Part shown: one piece after another, positions 15,017 through 23,269 of the stretch | Layout of the letters: each line of letters opens with the position of its first letter | Numbering within the stretch: position 1 is the first letter of the stretch | DNA from: Rhodospirillaceae bacterium | GTDB taxonomy: Bacteria; Pseudomonadota; Alphaproteobacteria; UBA8366 | Direction of reading: 5' to 3' | Length of the DNA stretch: 29,268 bases | NCBI GenBank assembly: GCA_002722095.1 | Contig: PBKG01000002.1 | Span: forward strand, 309,551-338,818 | The notes under the pieces: model-generated | Told to the model about the DNA's origin: nothing | The model's database searches: none | What the model saw: only the letters and a program-made list of their open reading frames with translations | Made by a program: the position numbers and the translations under genes

Positions 15017-16552
15017 TCAAGCCTCGGCGATTTCCGGTTTATCGGGAATGCGGACCGTGAAACAAGCGCCCTGACTGACGGCGCTTGCGGCACTGACGCT
15101 GCCACCCAACAATTCGCAATAGCGTTTGACGATGGCGAGGCCGAGGCCTGAACCATACTGATCCCGATTGTAGGAAGCGTTTACCTGTACGAAAGGCTCG
15201 AAAATTATTTCGAGTTTGGTTGGGTCGATCCCCATGCCGTTATCCTCAACCTCGAAGACGACGGCATCCAATTGACGAAATGCCCGGAGCTCGATCTTAC
15301 CGTTGTCGGTAAACTTGGCTGCGTTGTCGATCAGGTTAGCGAGTATGTGTTTGAGCTTAACTTCGTCCGTGATGATCTTATCCACGTCGTCGGCACAGCT
15401 GGTGACGAATTCGTTGCCGGTTTTACGCATCAGATAGCGTAGTTGGTCACTAAGATCCGACAAAACGCCACTGACCCGAATAGTCGATGGGGTCATATCG
15501 ATTTGACCCGCTTCGAAGCGCGCTAGATCGAGGACATCGTTGACGATTCCGTTTAGTTGATGGCCGCTGGTGTTGATGATGTTCAACGCCTCTATGACTT
15601 TCTCTTCCTCCATCTGGTTCATATTGGCGGCCAAGGTTTCGCTAAAACCGATGATCGGGTGAAGCGGCGTCCGCAATTCATGGCTGACCGTCATGAGGAA
15701 TTGAGATTTCAGGCGGCTGGCACTTTCCGCTGCATCTTTCGCGGCTAACAGCTGACCTTCTGCTTCCTTGCGGTGTTCGGCAGCATCCCGGAGTGCATTT
15801 GCTAAATCGCCAAGTTCGTCTTTGCGTTTGGGTAGGCTCGAGGTGTCGTACTGGCCTTCACCGATGGCACGGGTTACCTCTGCAAGTTTACGGATCGGCT
15901 GTGTCGTCGTGCGCGAAACGAGAATAGTCAAAATTACGCTGATCAGCGCAAGCGCCGCTGTCATCGCCAATAGGCCACTAAAAAAGAGATATTTGGAGTT
16001 GTCGGAAATCCATCCCATATAGGTACGCGAGACGGCGATTTTGGCTTTGATCTCCTTCAGCGTGATTCCGGTAACTACGACACCCAATAGCTTCTTATTC
16101 AGTTTAATCGGCGACACCACATGAAGTGTATCCGCATCCATCCAAGACTTGGTGGGGCCGCCACTGAGCGATTTCAAAATGCGCTCATCCTTCATCGGTT
16201 TTCCCAATTTGGCGACTGAGCGCGCACCATCCGCAACAATTCTTCCGGATTTATCGAGTAGATAGACATAGCGTGTGGTTGGTGTGGATTGCTCGGTCTC
16301 GAGCAGGTTCCGTACCTGGTCCAGTCGCCAGAAATAGACATGATTGATTAAATTCTTTGCCAGCGAACGCGAACGGGAAATTGCAATCTGTTCGGCTTGA
16401 TTAATCAGGAAAAGCCGTGCCGCTTCCGCATTGGCTGCGCGGAGGTCGGTAAGCGCGGTGTTGTAGGAGACAACCGCTAATGCCATCGACGCGGCGATGA
16501 AGACCAACACCAGCGTAATCACAATCAATGTGAGACGGGTCGAAAATCCCAT
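15017..16552 (-). CDS. Membrane sensor histidine kinase (Cache-like sensor, HAMP, HisKA, HATPase)
   Basis: In this 511-residue protein a first transmembrane helix (about 7-28) is followed by a periplasmic domain of about 150 residues with a Cache-like strand pattern. A second helix (about 190-212) leads to a HAMP domain (to about 265), a short coiled coil, and the kinase core. The phosphoacceptor is H291 in Ser-His-Glu-Leu-Arg-Thr-Pro. N-box, Asp-Asn-Gly-Met-Gly and Gly-Ser-Gly-Leu-Gly-Leu boxes are intact, so it should be catalytically active. It lies 24 bases after a PhnD-like binding protein gene in the same operon, which suggests the binding protein delivers the ligand signal. The probable partner is the REC-GGDEF protein two genes further upstream. 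Confidence 0.86.
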   Translation of the reverse strand: MGFSTRLTLIVITLVLVFIAASMALAVVSYNTALTDLRAANAEAARLFLINQAEQIAISRSRSLAKNLINHVYFWRLDQVRNLLETEQSTPTTRYVYLLDKSGRIVADGARSVAKLGKPMKDERILKSLSGGPTKSWMDADTLHVVSPIKLNKKLLGVVVTGITLKEIKAKIAVSRTYMGWISDNSKYLFFSGLLAMTAALALISVILTILVSRTTTQPIRKLAEVTRAIGEGQYDTSSLPKRKDELGDLANALRDAAEHRKEAEGQLLAAKDAAESASRLKSQFLMTVSHELRTPLHPIIGFSETLAANMNQMEEEKVIEALNIINTSGHQLNGIVNDVLDLARFEAGQIDMTPSTIRVSGVLSDLSDQLRYLMRKTGNEFVTSCADDVDKIITDEVKLKHILANLIDNAAKFTDNGKIELRAFRQLDAVVFEVEDNGMGIDPTKLEIIFEPFVQVNASYNRDQYGSGLGLAIVKRYCELLGGSVSAASAVSQGACFTVRIPDKPEIAEA

Positions 16553-16576
16553 CTTACGATATCCCCTTATCGCGGC

Positions 16577-17554
16577 TTACTGTTTAAAGTTGGTCATTTT
16601 GCGGCGAAATTCGGCTATCCAGTGCCAACTCTTTTGTGTCGCGTCTTCGAAGAGCGAATATTGCTCGACTTTATTATACTTCTTCAGCACTTTTCGACCT
16701 TCGCTCGTTTGATCGATATCGATCAACAGTTCGACAATTTTGTCGCGCAGGTCCGGGTTCAAATTTTGTCGAGCAAGCATCACGGAGCGCAATATCGGAG
16801 GGCTCGTGCCGAGAATTCTAAACAAGCCGGATATTTCGTCGTTTTGGGCGATAAACTCTTCCCAATTTGAATTGCTGAAAGCGGCGGCATCGACGTTTTT
16901 ATTGAGAACGAGACTGACCTGATTGAGTTCGCCCTCGGTAAACACATAATTTGCCTTGTCGCTTTGCAGAGGGCTGCGGATGCTTTTCATTCGTGCGCTC
17001 GATAGTCCAGCTTGATGAAGCATTATCAACGGGACAAAAAAGGCACTTGTCGATCCAGGGTCTTCGTATGCAATGACCTTCCCCTTGAGGTCTGCGAGGG
17101 TCGAAATCGCAGAGTCTTTGCGTACAAAAATTATACTTTTGTAAAACTCGTTACCGTGCTTCCACTCTAGCAGGAGCGGCCTGGCGCCGACGGTGTTCGC
17201 CAGTTCGACCGCGCCATAGGCGGTTTCTGAAATGAGATCGACCTCGCCATTCTTAAAATGCCTGATCATAGTTGGAAGATCTTCGGCGATCAGGCTTTGG
17301 GTGTTACGAATTCCAAATTCCTGCAGTTGCTCGCCCAAATAATCGGCGAGGATTTGAACTCTTTTAGCGTGACGTCGTGCGCTTCGCGAAATTCGACCGA
17401 TCACCAGGGTTTTTTTGCGGTCCGCTTCGGCCAGCAGCAATGGTTTCATGCCCGGAGATTGTGCCGACCCGGTGCAGGGCAGGACAATTAGCGCGACAGA
17501 CAATACGCATGTGACAATAACAGCCACGTTCCAAGGCAAAACATTTCGCGCCAT
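16577..17554 (-). CDS. PhnD-like periplasmic binding protein linked to a sensor kinase
   Basis: The 325-residue protein from ATG 17554 starts with a signal peptide (Arg near the N-terminus, hydrophobic core, then Gly-Ser-Ala-Gln near residue 30). A GTG 4 codons upstream is an alternative start. The mature part resembles the PhnD/phosphate-phosphite-phosphonate binding family: an Ile-Gly-Arg-Ile strand, an Asp-Leu-Ile-Ser-Glu segment in the position of the usual substrate loop, and an Asp-Pro-Gly-Ser-Thr-Ser segment. No permease or ATPase is adjacent. It lies instead between an enolase-superfamily gene (14 bases) and a histidine kinase gene (24 bases). It is therefore probably a sensory binding protein; fused PhnD-like/kinase proteins are known elsewhere. 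The ligand is unknown. Confidence 0.76.
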   Translation of the reverse strand: MARNVLPWNVAVIVTCVLSVALIVLPCTGSAQSPGMKPLLLAEADRKKTLVIGRISRSARRHAKRVQILADYLGEQLQEFGIRNTQSLIAEDLPTMIRHFKNGEVDLISETAYGAVELANTVGARPLLLEWKHGNEFYKSIIFVRKDSAISTLADLKGKVIAYEDPGSTSAFFVPLIMLHQAGLSSARMKSIRSPLQSDKANYVFTEGELNQVSLVLNKNVDAAAFSNSNWEEFIAQNDEISGLFRILGTSPPILRSVMLARQNLNPDLRDKIVELLIDIDQTSEGRKVLKKYNKVEQYSLFEDATQKSWHWIAEFRRKMTNFKQ

Positions 17555-17568
17555 TGTTGAGCGCACCT

Positions 17569-18678
17569 TTACTCGACCCGATATTGCTTGAGAAACTCGT
17601 AGTCGGGATCTACGCCTATTCCAGGTACGGTGGGTGGGCTAACCGTGCCATCGTCATTGATAGTCAAGGTTTCCTTGTAAATCTTGCCCCACATTGGGTC
17701 GAATCGTTGCGGATAGAATTCAAGGATCAACCCATTTTCGATCGCCGCGACAAGGTGCACGTGAATATCCTGTGAGCCATGTGGTGCGATGTCTATATGG
17801 TGCGCCTGCGCCAACGCCGCCACTTTCATAAATTCGGTCACGCCGCCCAAATGTTTGGCATCTGCATTTAGGACAGCGACCGCTTCCTCCTTGATCAAAT
17901 CGCGGAAGCCGAACTTCGTATATTCGTTTTCACCTCCGGCGAGCGGGATCGAAGTTTGCTGTGCGAGCTTGCGATAGCCTTCGTAATCGTCGGGCGGGAC
18001 CGGCTCTTCGAACCAAAAAATGTCAAATTCCTCGACCCGTTTAGCGAATTGGACTGCCTCGTAATAGCGATAGGCGCAGTTGGCATCGAGTAGCAATTTG
18101 ACATCGGGACCAACCGCTTCACGGGCCGCTTTCACGCGGGCCACGTCTTCATTTATCGGCACTGCGCCGACTTTCATTTTGACCGCCTTAGCACCCATCT
18201 CGACATATTCCACCATTTCGTCCGCAAGACCTGAGAGGTCCTTGCCAGGCACGTAGTAGCCACCGGCCACATATGTCGGTACTCGATCGCGGTAGCCGCC
18301 CAACATTTTGAACAGGGGCATGCCCGCTGCCTTGGCGCGGATATCCCATAGACCGATGTCGATAGCGCTGATGGCGCGGGTGGTGTAGCCGCGACGACCG
18401 ATCGTTTTCGGTATCCATATTTTGTGCCAGATTCGTTCGACATCTATCGGATCTTCGCCAATCAGTTTTGGCGTCAGATGCTCAACCGTTGCGGTCTCTA
18501 CTTCGCCGGTGCCACCGCCTGCGGCGAAACTGCTCATCAGGCCGGTACCGGAGATGCCCTCATCGGTCTCGATATTGACCAGGCCAAGGCTGGCGTGGGT
18601 GTAGGTATGCAGACCATTGGTGATTGGCTTTTCCCGAGGCCAGATGAACTTCTCGACACTGACGTTAGTAATTTTCAT
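17569..18678 (-). CDS. Mandelate racemase/acid-sugar dehydratase-like enzyme (enolase superfamily)
   Basis: This 369-residue protein has the MR-subgroup pattern: K167-x-K169 on the second barrel strand, an Asp in Leu-Asp-Ala-Asn, Glu in Phe-Glu-Glu-Pro and Glu in Gly-Gly-Glu-Asn as metal ligands. H300 in Pro-His-Gly is the opposite catalytic base, with Asp in Asn-Ala-Asp behind it. This points to racemisation or dehydration of an alpha-hydroxy acid, often a sugar acid. The gene starts 5 bases after the REC-GGDEF stop and ends 14 bases before the PhnD-like gene, so it is firmly inside a signalling operon. Its substrate or product may be the signal sensed. Confidence 0.84.
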   Translation of the reverse strand: MKITNVSVEKFIWPREKPITNGLHTYTHASLGLVNIETDEGISGTGLMSSFAAGGGTGEVETATVEHLTPKLIGEDPIDVERIWHKIWIPKTIGRRGYTTRAISAIDIGLWDIRAKAAGMPLFKMLGGYRDRVPTYVAGGYYVPGKDLSGLADEMVEYVEMGAKAVKMKVGAVPINEDVARVKAAREAVGPDVKLLLDANCAYRYYEAVQFAKRVEEFDIFWFEEPVPPDDYEGYRKLAQQTSIPLAGGENEYTKFGFRDLIKEEAVAVLNADAKHLGGVTEFMKVAALAQAHHIDIAPHGSQDIHVHLVAAIENGLILEFYPQRFDPMWGKIYKETLTINDDGTVSPPTVPGIGVDPDYEFLKQYRVE

Positions 18679-18683
18679 TTCGA

Positions 18684-19667
18684 TTATTCCGCGTTATCGC
18701 CGACTTCCTGTACCGACATTACGATCATCGCACTTCCTTCAGCACCGGTGGATTTATGGACTTTTTTGGCTCGGTACATGGCACGGTCAGCGAGTTTGAT
18801 GAGCTGGTCCACATCGAGGCAAAACTCGGGAAAGAACACCACGCCGAAACTTCCGGAAATTCTGACTTCCGCGTCATCGATTTCAATCGGTTGCTCGATT
18901 GCGCCCATCAATTTTTCGATGACCATTGCGGCGTTACCGCGCTCTTGGAAATCCTCGAGCACAACAATGAACTCGTCGCCGCCCCAGCGGGCAGCGATAT
19001 CGGTACGCCGAATGGCATTTGCAATACGTTGCGCAGTAATCGAAAGCACCGTATCGCCGGCTTCGTGACCATGATTGTCATTGACCGGCTTGAAGTCGTT
19101 AAGGTCGATAAGGACGATACTTACTTCTGATTCCCGACGCTGAGAACGGGCCAGGGCATTGTACATGCGTTCGATGAGAAAATGTCGGTTGGGAAGATCG
19201 GTTAATTCGTCATAAAAGGCAGCGCGCTGAACTTTGAGTTCAAGTTGATGGCGGGTAAGAGTGTAGCGCATGCATCGGTCGAATGATTCCGCAGTGAGAT
19301 TGGCCTTTTCGAGATAATCGTAGGCCCCTTGCTGCATTGCCTGCAGATCGCTTTCGAGGCTGGAGGCAGCGGTTAGGATTATGACCGGCGTATCGATGCC
19401 GAGTTCATCCAAACGGTCCATAACGTTGATCGCATTCATGCCGTCGAGATAGAAGTCGCAGATCACGATATCGAAAACATCACCGTCAAGGCGACGCTCT
19501 GCTTCTTCCAAAGTACCGCACCAATCCAACTCGTAGCGGTGATGATCGACCTCGCGCACAGTTTCCGCGAGCAACGTGAAATCATCCTTCTCGTCGTCTA
19601 TCACTAGAATACGCACGCGCGTAATCCCATCGCTGTTCGCATCGTTCCCTGATTGCGACGCGTTCAT
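18684..19667 (-). CDS. Response regulator with diguanylate cyclase (REC-GGDEF)
   Basis: This 327-residue, PleD-like but single-REC protein has a receiver domain (about 18-130) with the acidic pair D24-D25, phosphoacceptor D71, T99 and K121. A short linker leads to the GGDEF domain (about 145-310). The active-site motif is G229-G-D-E-F233, and an RxxD inhibitory site (R220 to D223) lies five residues upstream, so both catalysis and product inhibition look intact. It should make cyclic di-GMP when phosphorylated. The start ATG 19667 follows GGGAAGA. It is the first gene of the compact operon that ends with the histidine kinase, its probable partner. Confidence 0.88.
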   Translation of the reverse strand: MNASQSGNDANSDGITRVRILVIDDEKDDFTLLAETVREVDHHRYELDWCGTLEEAERRLDGDVFDIVICDFYLDGMNAINVMDRLDELGIDTPVIILTAASSLESDLQAMQQGAYDYLEKANLTAESFDRCMRYTLTRHQLELKVQRAAFYDELTDLPNRHFLIERMYNALARSQRRESEVSIVLIDLNDFKPVNDNHGHEAGDTVLSITAQRIANAIRRTDIAARWGGDEFIVVLEDFQERGNAAMVIEKLMGAIEQPIEIDDAEVRISGSFGVVFFPEFCLDVDQLIKLADRAMYRAKKVHKSTGAEGSAMIVMSVQEVGDNAE

Positions 19668-19741
19668 GATATCTTCCCAAACCGGTGTCTGGTCAGCACC
19701 GCTATCCTCATTCCAACTTCAATATTAGGCGGATTTCGAGC

Positions 19742-20911
19742 TTAAAACAGCCCCATTCCGGCGATGCCTGTTTCCAGGTCCATGCGATCCACCAACTCGC
19801 GCCCGACATAGTTACGGAGCGTTTCTGTGGTACCCCCGCCGAGTGAACCATAGCGCACGCCGCGATAATTGCGTGAGACGGCGAAGTCGTCGATGAAACC
19901 GTAACCGCCATGAACCTGCACACCTTCGCTGCAAACCTTGATTGACATCTCATTGACATAGATTTTTGCCATTGCTGCCAAAGTCGGGTTGGGGAAGGGG
20001 TCCGCAGTTGCAGCCGCACGGTAGAGTATGGAACGTCCGGCTTCGATTTCCGTCAGCATACTGGCGACTTTCCAGCGCATGCCCTGAAAATCGCCGATTG
20101 GATGCCCGAAGGCATTGCGGTCGCGCAAATACCGTACCGAATCCTCTAGTGAAGCTTCTGCCATGCCGAGGCAAATCGACGGATTGAGGCAGCGTTGTGT
20201 ATTGAATGCTCCGAGCAGCTTACTGAGCGACCCTTCGCCGAGCGCGAGATGCTCCACCGGCATTTCGACATCCTCGAAACGCACGTCGGCAAGATACTCA
20301 CCGCCCATGGTGTGATAACAGGCATCGGCGCTCAGGCCTTTCGCGCCTTTTTCCAACAAGACACAGCCAATGCCCTTGGTTCCCGGGACGTCGTTGACGC
20401 GCGTGAAGATGACGAACAGATCGGCCTCTTCCGCGCGGCTGATTAGGGTCTTGGCGCCATTGAGAATTACCCGGTCATTCTTGACCGTGGCGTTGGTTTT
20501 CATATTACCCAGGTCGGTGCCGCAATCGGGCTCGGTCATGCAAATTGCAAGAATGCAACTACCGTCTACGATCTTCGGTAAGTATTTTTCCTTAATTTCG
20601 TCTGAGCCATAGTGGGAGACAATCCTACATTGTGTCCCTACTTCGCCGAGCACCGCCATTGCGGTTACGTAGCAACCTTTGGCAATTTCTTCGAGGACTA
20701 GGACCGTATCCAACACACTCGCACCGATGCCGCCATACTCTTCCGGCACCGCCATCCCGAGAATGCCGATTTCGGCGAGCGCTTCCATATTTTCGTATGG
20801 AAAAGCGCCATCGAGCCATTTTTTAGCGTTGGGCTCAATCACGTCTTTGCGCACGCGCGTAACGGTGTCCAGCATCATCCGCTGGTCTTCGGTAAGGTCG
20901 AATTGAAGCAC
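19742..20911 (-). CDS. Acyl-CoA dehydrogenase family protein, canonical catalytic Glu not found
   Basis: I chose GTG 20911 (390 residues) since AGGGGG stands 6 bases upstream; GTG 20929 is the longer alternative. The fold markers are clear: Pro-Glu-Glu-Tyr-Gly-Gly-Ile-Gly, a Met-Thr-Glu-Pro-Asp-Cys-Gly-Thr-Asp flavin segment, Arg-Asn-Ala-Phe-Gly, and Gln-Val-His-Gly-Gly-Tyr-Gly. The usual catalytic glutamate position near the C-terminus (MCAD Glu376 type) is G359, and the alternative site used by isovaleryl-CoA dehydrogenase is Q239. Either the base lies elsewhere or the reaction differs. It lies 57 bases downstream of senA on the same strand and 75 bases upstream of the REC-GGDEF gene. Confidence 0.82.
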   Translation of the reverse strand: MLQFDLTEDQRMMLDTVTRVRKDVIEPNAKKWLDGAFPYENMEALAEIGILGMAVPEEYGGIGASVLDTVLVLEEIAKGCYVTAMAVLGEVGTQCRIVSHYGSDEIKEKYLPKIVDGSCILAICMTEPDCGTDLGNMKTNATVKNDRVILNGAKTLISRAEEADLFVIFTRVNDVPGTKGIGCVLLEKGAKGLSADACYHTMGGEYLADVRFEDVEMPVEHLALGEGSLSKLLGAFNTQRCLNPSICLGMAEASLEDSVRYLRDRNAFGHPIGDFQGMRWKVASMLTEIEAGRSILYRAAATADPFPNPTLAAMAKIYVNEMSIKVCSEGVQVHGGYGFIDDFAVSRNYRGVRYGSLGGGTTETLRNYVGRELVDRMDLETGIAGMGLF

Positions 20912-20968
20912 AGTAGTCCCCCTGGTCACGACAAATTTAGTGGCGCAAGCTAGACCATGAAATTCGCC

Positions 20969-22300
20969 TTAATGCAACTTGTCGCTCACAGCGCAGGTTC
21001 GGAAGCCGGCCAACACGTCGCGGCGATCGGGGGTGAAAAAATTCCGGTACCTTCCGGTCACCATTCTGCTGCGGGTGGCCCATGCACCACCGCGGAGAAT
21101 TTTGGTTTCGTAGAAGACCGGTTTCGAATAATCCTTGTACGCATCGGGCGAAAACCCTTCGAACGGGCCGAAAACATCCGCCGTCCATTCCCAAACATTT
21201 CCCAACATTTGTCGGCAACCGAATGCGCTGTCGCTTTCGGGCAGCGCGGCAACGTCGACAACGCCCAGGGCTCGTCCATCCAGATTACAGTTAGTGGTGG
21301 CTCTTGGTGCATCGCCCCAAGGGTTGGTGCGCTTGACGTCGGCGAGTGCGCTGCCATCGGCAGTTGGCTCTCCGAGAGCGGCTACTTCCCATTCGACCTC
21401 GCTCGGCAGGCGCCTGTTCGCCCAGCGGCAGTAGGCGTTGGCTTCGTACCAATTCACATGAATCACCGGTTGGTCTGGCGCGAGGTCCTGGACAGCGTCG
21501 AATCGGCGTACCGCCCAGTCACCTTCACCGGTTCGCTGCCAATAAACCGGATGGTCCGCATCGTGCTCTTGACGCCAATCCCATCCATCTTTGCACCAGA
21601 GTTCCCGAATGCCATAGCCGCCTGCATCGACGAAGGCGCGATAGTCTGCATTCGTCACCGGTGCCCTCGCGATATCGAACGGTTCGACCGCGACGGGATG
21701 CGCCCATTTTTCGTTGTCGAAAATGATCGGTTCATCTTTGCGCGAGCCCAATTGGAAGGTGCCTCCGGGAACCGATACATCTCCAGGTAGGGCGCCCGCT
21801 GCGCCGGGGTGTATCGCGTTGGCGAAGACGGGTTCCGGATAAGCCAATGTTTGGCGCGAATAGGTATATGCCTCCGTGTGCATATCTTCGTGGAATGTCG
21901 CGAACTGATACATGTAGCTGTCCGCTTCGCTGGCCATCCCCGTGCCAAGGCGCGACAGGCAACGGTCGAGCACGTTCTCCATAAATGCAAGTGTGTCTTC
22001 CATTGTCAGAAGCGGCAAATCCCAGCGGACTTCGTGGGGAATTTCGATCGAATCGTAAATCTCGTCGCCCGGTGGGTAGTGGGGAGCCTGTTCGTAAATG
22101 TCGCGCAGAATGAACTTTTCATGGAACCAGGAGACGTGACCGATTTCCCAGCGCAGCGGATTGACGATCTTAAGCCTCGGCCCCATCAGCTGTTCCGCGT
22201 CCAAGCCGGCGACCAACTCCAAGGTACGCGCACGGGCATCCTGAAGGATGTCGGCGAGATAGGAAGTGGCAACCGGTTGTGTCATGGAACGGGCACTCAT
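20969..22300 (-). CDS. senA: Selenoneine synthase-like SenA (EgtB fold: DinB plus FGE-sulfatase domain)
   Basis: This 443-residue non-haem iron enzyme has the EgtB/OvoA architecture. The N-terminal DinB-like domain (about 10-165) carries a probable three-histidine iron site H55, H137 and H141, matching the His51/His134/His138 set of EgtB. The C-terminal formylglycine-generating-enzyme-type domain (about 175-440) has Pro-Gly-Gly-Thr-Phe, Asn-Trp-Tyr-Glu-Ala, Arg-Leu-Pro-Ser-Glu-Val-Glu-Trp-Glu, Gly-Asn-Val-Trp-Glu-Trp and Arg-Gly-Gly-Ala-Trp motifs. SenA joins a selenosugar to hercynine by C-Se bond formation. I prefer SenA over EgtB because senB and selD are direct neighbours and no EgtD, EgtC or EgtE is present. 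An ATG at 22285 (five codons in) is an alternative start. There is no clear Shine-Dalgarno sequence. Confidence 0.85.
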   Translation of the reverse strand: MSARSMTQPVATSYLADILQDARARTLELVAGLDAEQLMGPRLKIVNPLRWEIGHVSWFHEKFILRDIYEQAPHYPPGDEIYDSIEIPHEVRWDLPLLTMEDTLAFMENVLDRCLSRLGTGMASEADSYMYQFATFHEDMHTEAYTYSRQTLAYPEPVFANAIHPGAAGALPGDVSVPGGTFQLGSRKDEPIIFDNEKWAHPVAVEPFDIARAPVTNADYRAFVDAGGYGIRELWCKDGWDWRQEHDADHPVYWQRTGEGDWAVRRFDAVQDLAPDQPVIHVNWYEANAYCRWANRRLPSEVEWEVAALGEPTADGSALADVKRTNPWGDAPRATTNCNLDGRALGVVDVAALPESDSAFGCRQMLGNVWEWTADVFGPFEGFSPDAYKDYSKPVFYETKILRGGAWATRSRMVTGRYRNFFTPDRRDVLAGFRTCAVSDKLH

Positions 22301-22306
22301 TAATAT
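22277..22306 (+). promoter_or_regulatory. Putative leaderless promoter of senB
   Basis: TAATAT at 22301-22306 is exactly 6 bases before the senB ATG at 22313, the spacing expected if transcription starts at the A of ATG. TTGTGT at 22277-22282 gives a -35 box with an 18-base spacer. No Shine-Dalgarno sequence precedes senB. The -10 box lies in the 12-base gap between senA and senB, and the -35 box lies inside senA. On the minus strand the same AT-rich core reads TATTAA and could serve senA if its ATG 22285 is used. Confidence 0.4.
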
Positions 22307-22312
22307 GCGACG

Positions 22313-23269
22313 ATGAATATCATCCTTATCACACCGGCCGCACGTCTGGCCAAGAACGGAAACCGGACTACGGCTGTGCGCTGGGCGCGTATTCTACGCG
22401 ATCTCGGCCATCGGGTCCGTGTCGACGTGGATTGGGACGGTAAGCCCGCAGACCTGATGGTGGCGATCCATGCCTGGCGCAGTGCCGAAGCCGCGCTCCG
22501 CTTTCGGGAGCGTTATCCGGATCGGCCGCTGATCGTATTGCTGTCGGGAACCGACATATACCGGTTCCAGGAGTCGCACCCCGAGGTGACGAGGCAGTCG
22601 ATGGAAATCGCCGACGCACTCGCGTGCTTGCACGGTCAGGTACATCGTTCGATCCCAAAAGAATTCGCCAGCAAGGTCCATGTGGTTCACCAATCCGCGC
22701 CGCCCTTGCCTCAGCCCCGTCGACCGTCGCAGCGGCATCTCGATATTTGCGTGATCGGTCATTTGCGTGAGGAAAAAGACCCGCTTCGGACCGCCTATGC
22801 TGTTCGTGACTTGCCCGCGGACTCGAACATTCGCGTGATCCATTTGGGAAAGGCTCATACACCGGATTGGGCCGAGAAGGCCGAGGCCGAAATGGCGCGG
22901 AACGACCGTTACCACTGGCTGGGTGAGGTGCCTGGTTGGCGGGTGCGGCGCGAATTCGTCAAGACTCATGCCATGGTATTGAGTTCGGTAATGGAAGGGG
23001 GCGCGAACGTAATTTCCGAAGCGGTCGCGGCGGGTGTGCCGGTGCTTGCTTCCGATATCGAAGGCTCCGTAGGGCTCCTTGGTGAAGATTACGGCGGCTA
23101 CTATCCGGTCAAGAATACCGGCGCATTGCAGCGTCTCTTACTCCGCGCGGAAAACGAACCGGGATTTTTGGTGGGCCTTGGGAAACAAGGCGCTGCGAAA
23201 CGTCACTTGTTTACGCCCGAGCGTGAAACCGCCGAATGGAAGAGCCTGCTCGAGGTCGTAGGGGCCTAA
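22313..23269 (+). CDS. senB: Selenosugar synthase-like SenB (glycosyltransferase fold)
   Basis: This 318-residue GT-B-type protein has an N-terminal Gly-Asn-Arg-x-Thr-Ala-x-Arg-Trp-Ala segment (about 16-25), an Ala-Trp-Arg-Ser-Ala segment, and Leu-Ser-Gly-Thr-Asp-Ile-Tyr (about 77-83). The C-terminal half has an Ile-Gly-His-Leu-Arg-x-x-Lys-Asp start and a Ser-x-Met-Glu-Gly-Gly-Ala-Asn nucleotide-sugar motif with Glu in Ile-Ser-Glu-Ala. These match my recollection of the SenB family, which uses selenophosphate and a UDP-sugar to make a selenosugar. Its place between senA and selD supports this strongly. The ATG has no Shine-Dalgarno sequence. Its stop TAA 23267-23269 overlaps the selD stop on the other strand. 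Confidence 0.85.
   Translation: MNIILITPAARLAKNGNRTTAVRWARILRDLGHRVRVDVDWDGKPADLMVAIHAWRSAEAALRFRERYPDRPLIVLLSGTDIYRFQESHPEVTRQSMEIADALACLHGQVHRSIPKEFASKVHVVHQSAPPLPQPRRPSQRHLDICVIGHLREEKDPLRTAYAVRDLPADSNIRVIHLGKAHTPDWAEKAEAEMARNDRYHWLGEVPGWRVRREFVKTHAMVLSSVMEGGANVISEAVAAGVPVLASDIEGSVGLLGEDYGGYYPVKNTGALQRLLLRAENEPGFLVGLGKQGAAKRHLFTPERETAEWKSLLEVVGA

Noticed and set aside
20957..21790. Plus-strand open frame (277 codons) opposite senA
   Set aside because: Antisense to senA, whose motifs are complete; no domain or ribosome site supports the shadow.
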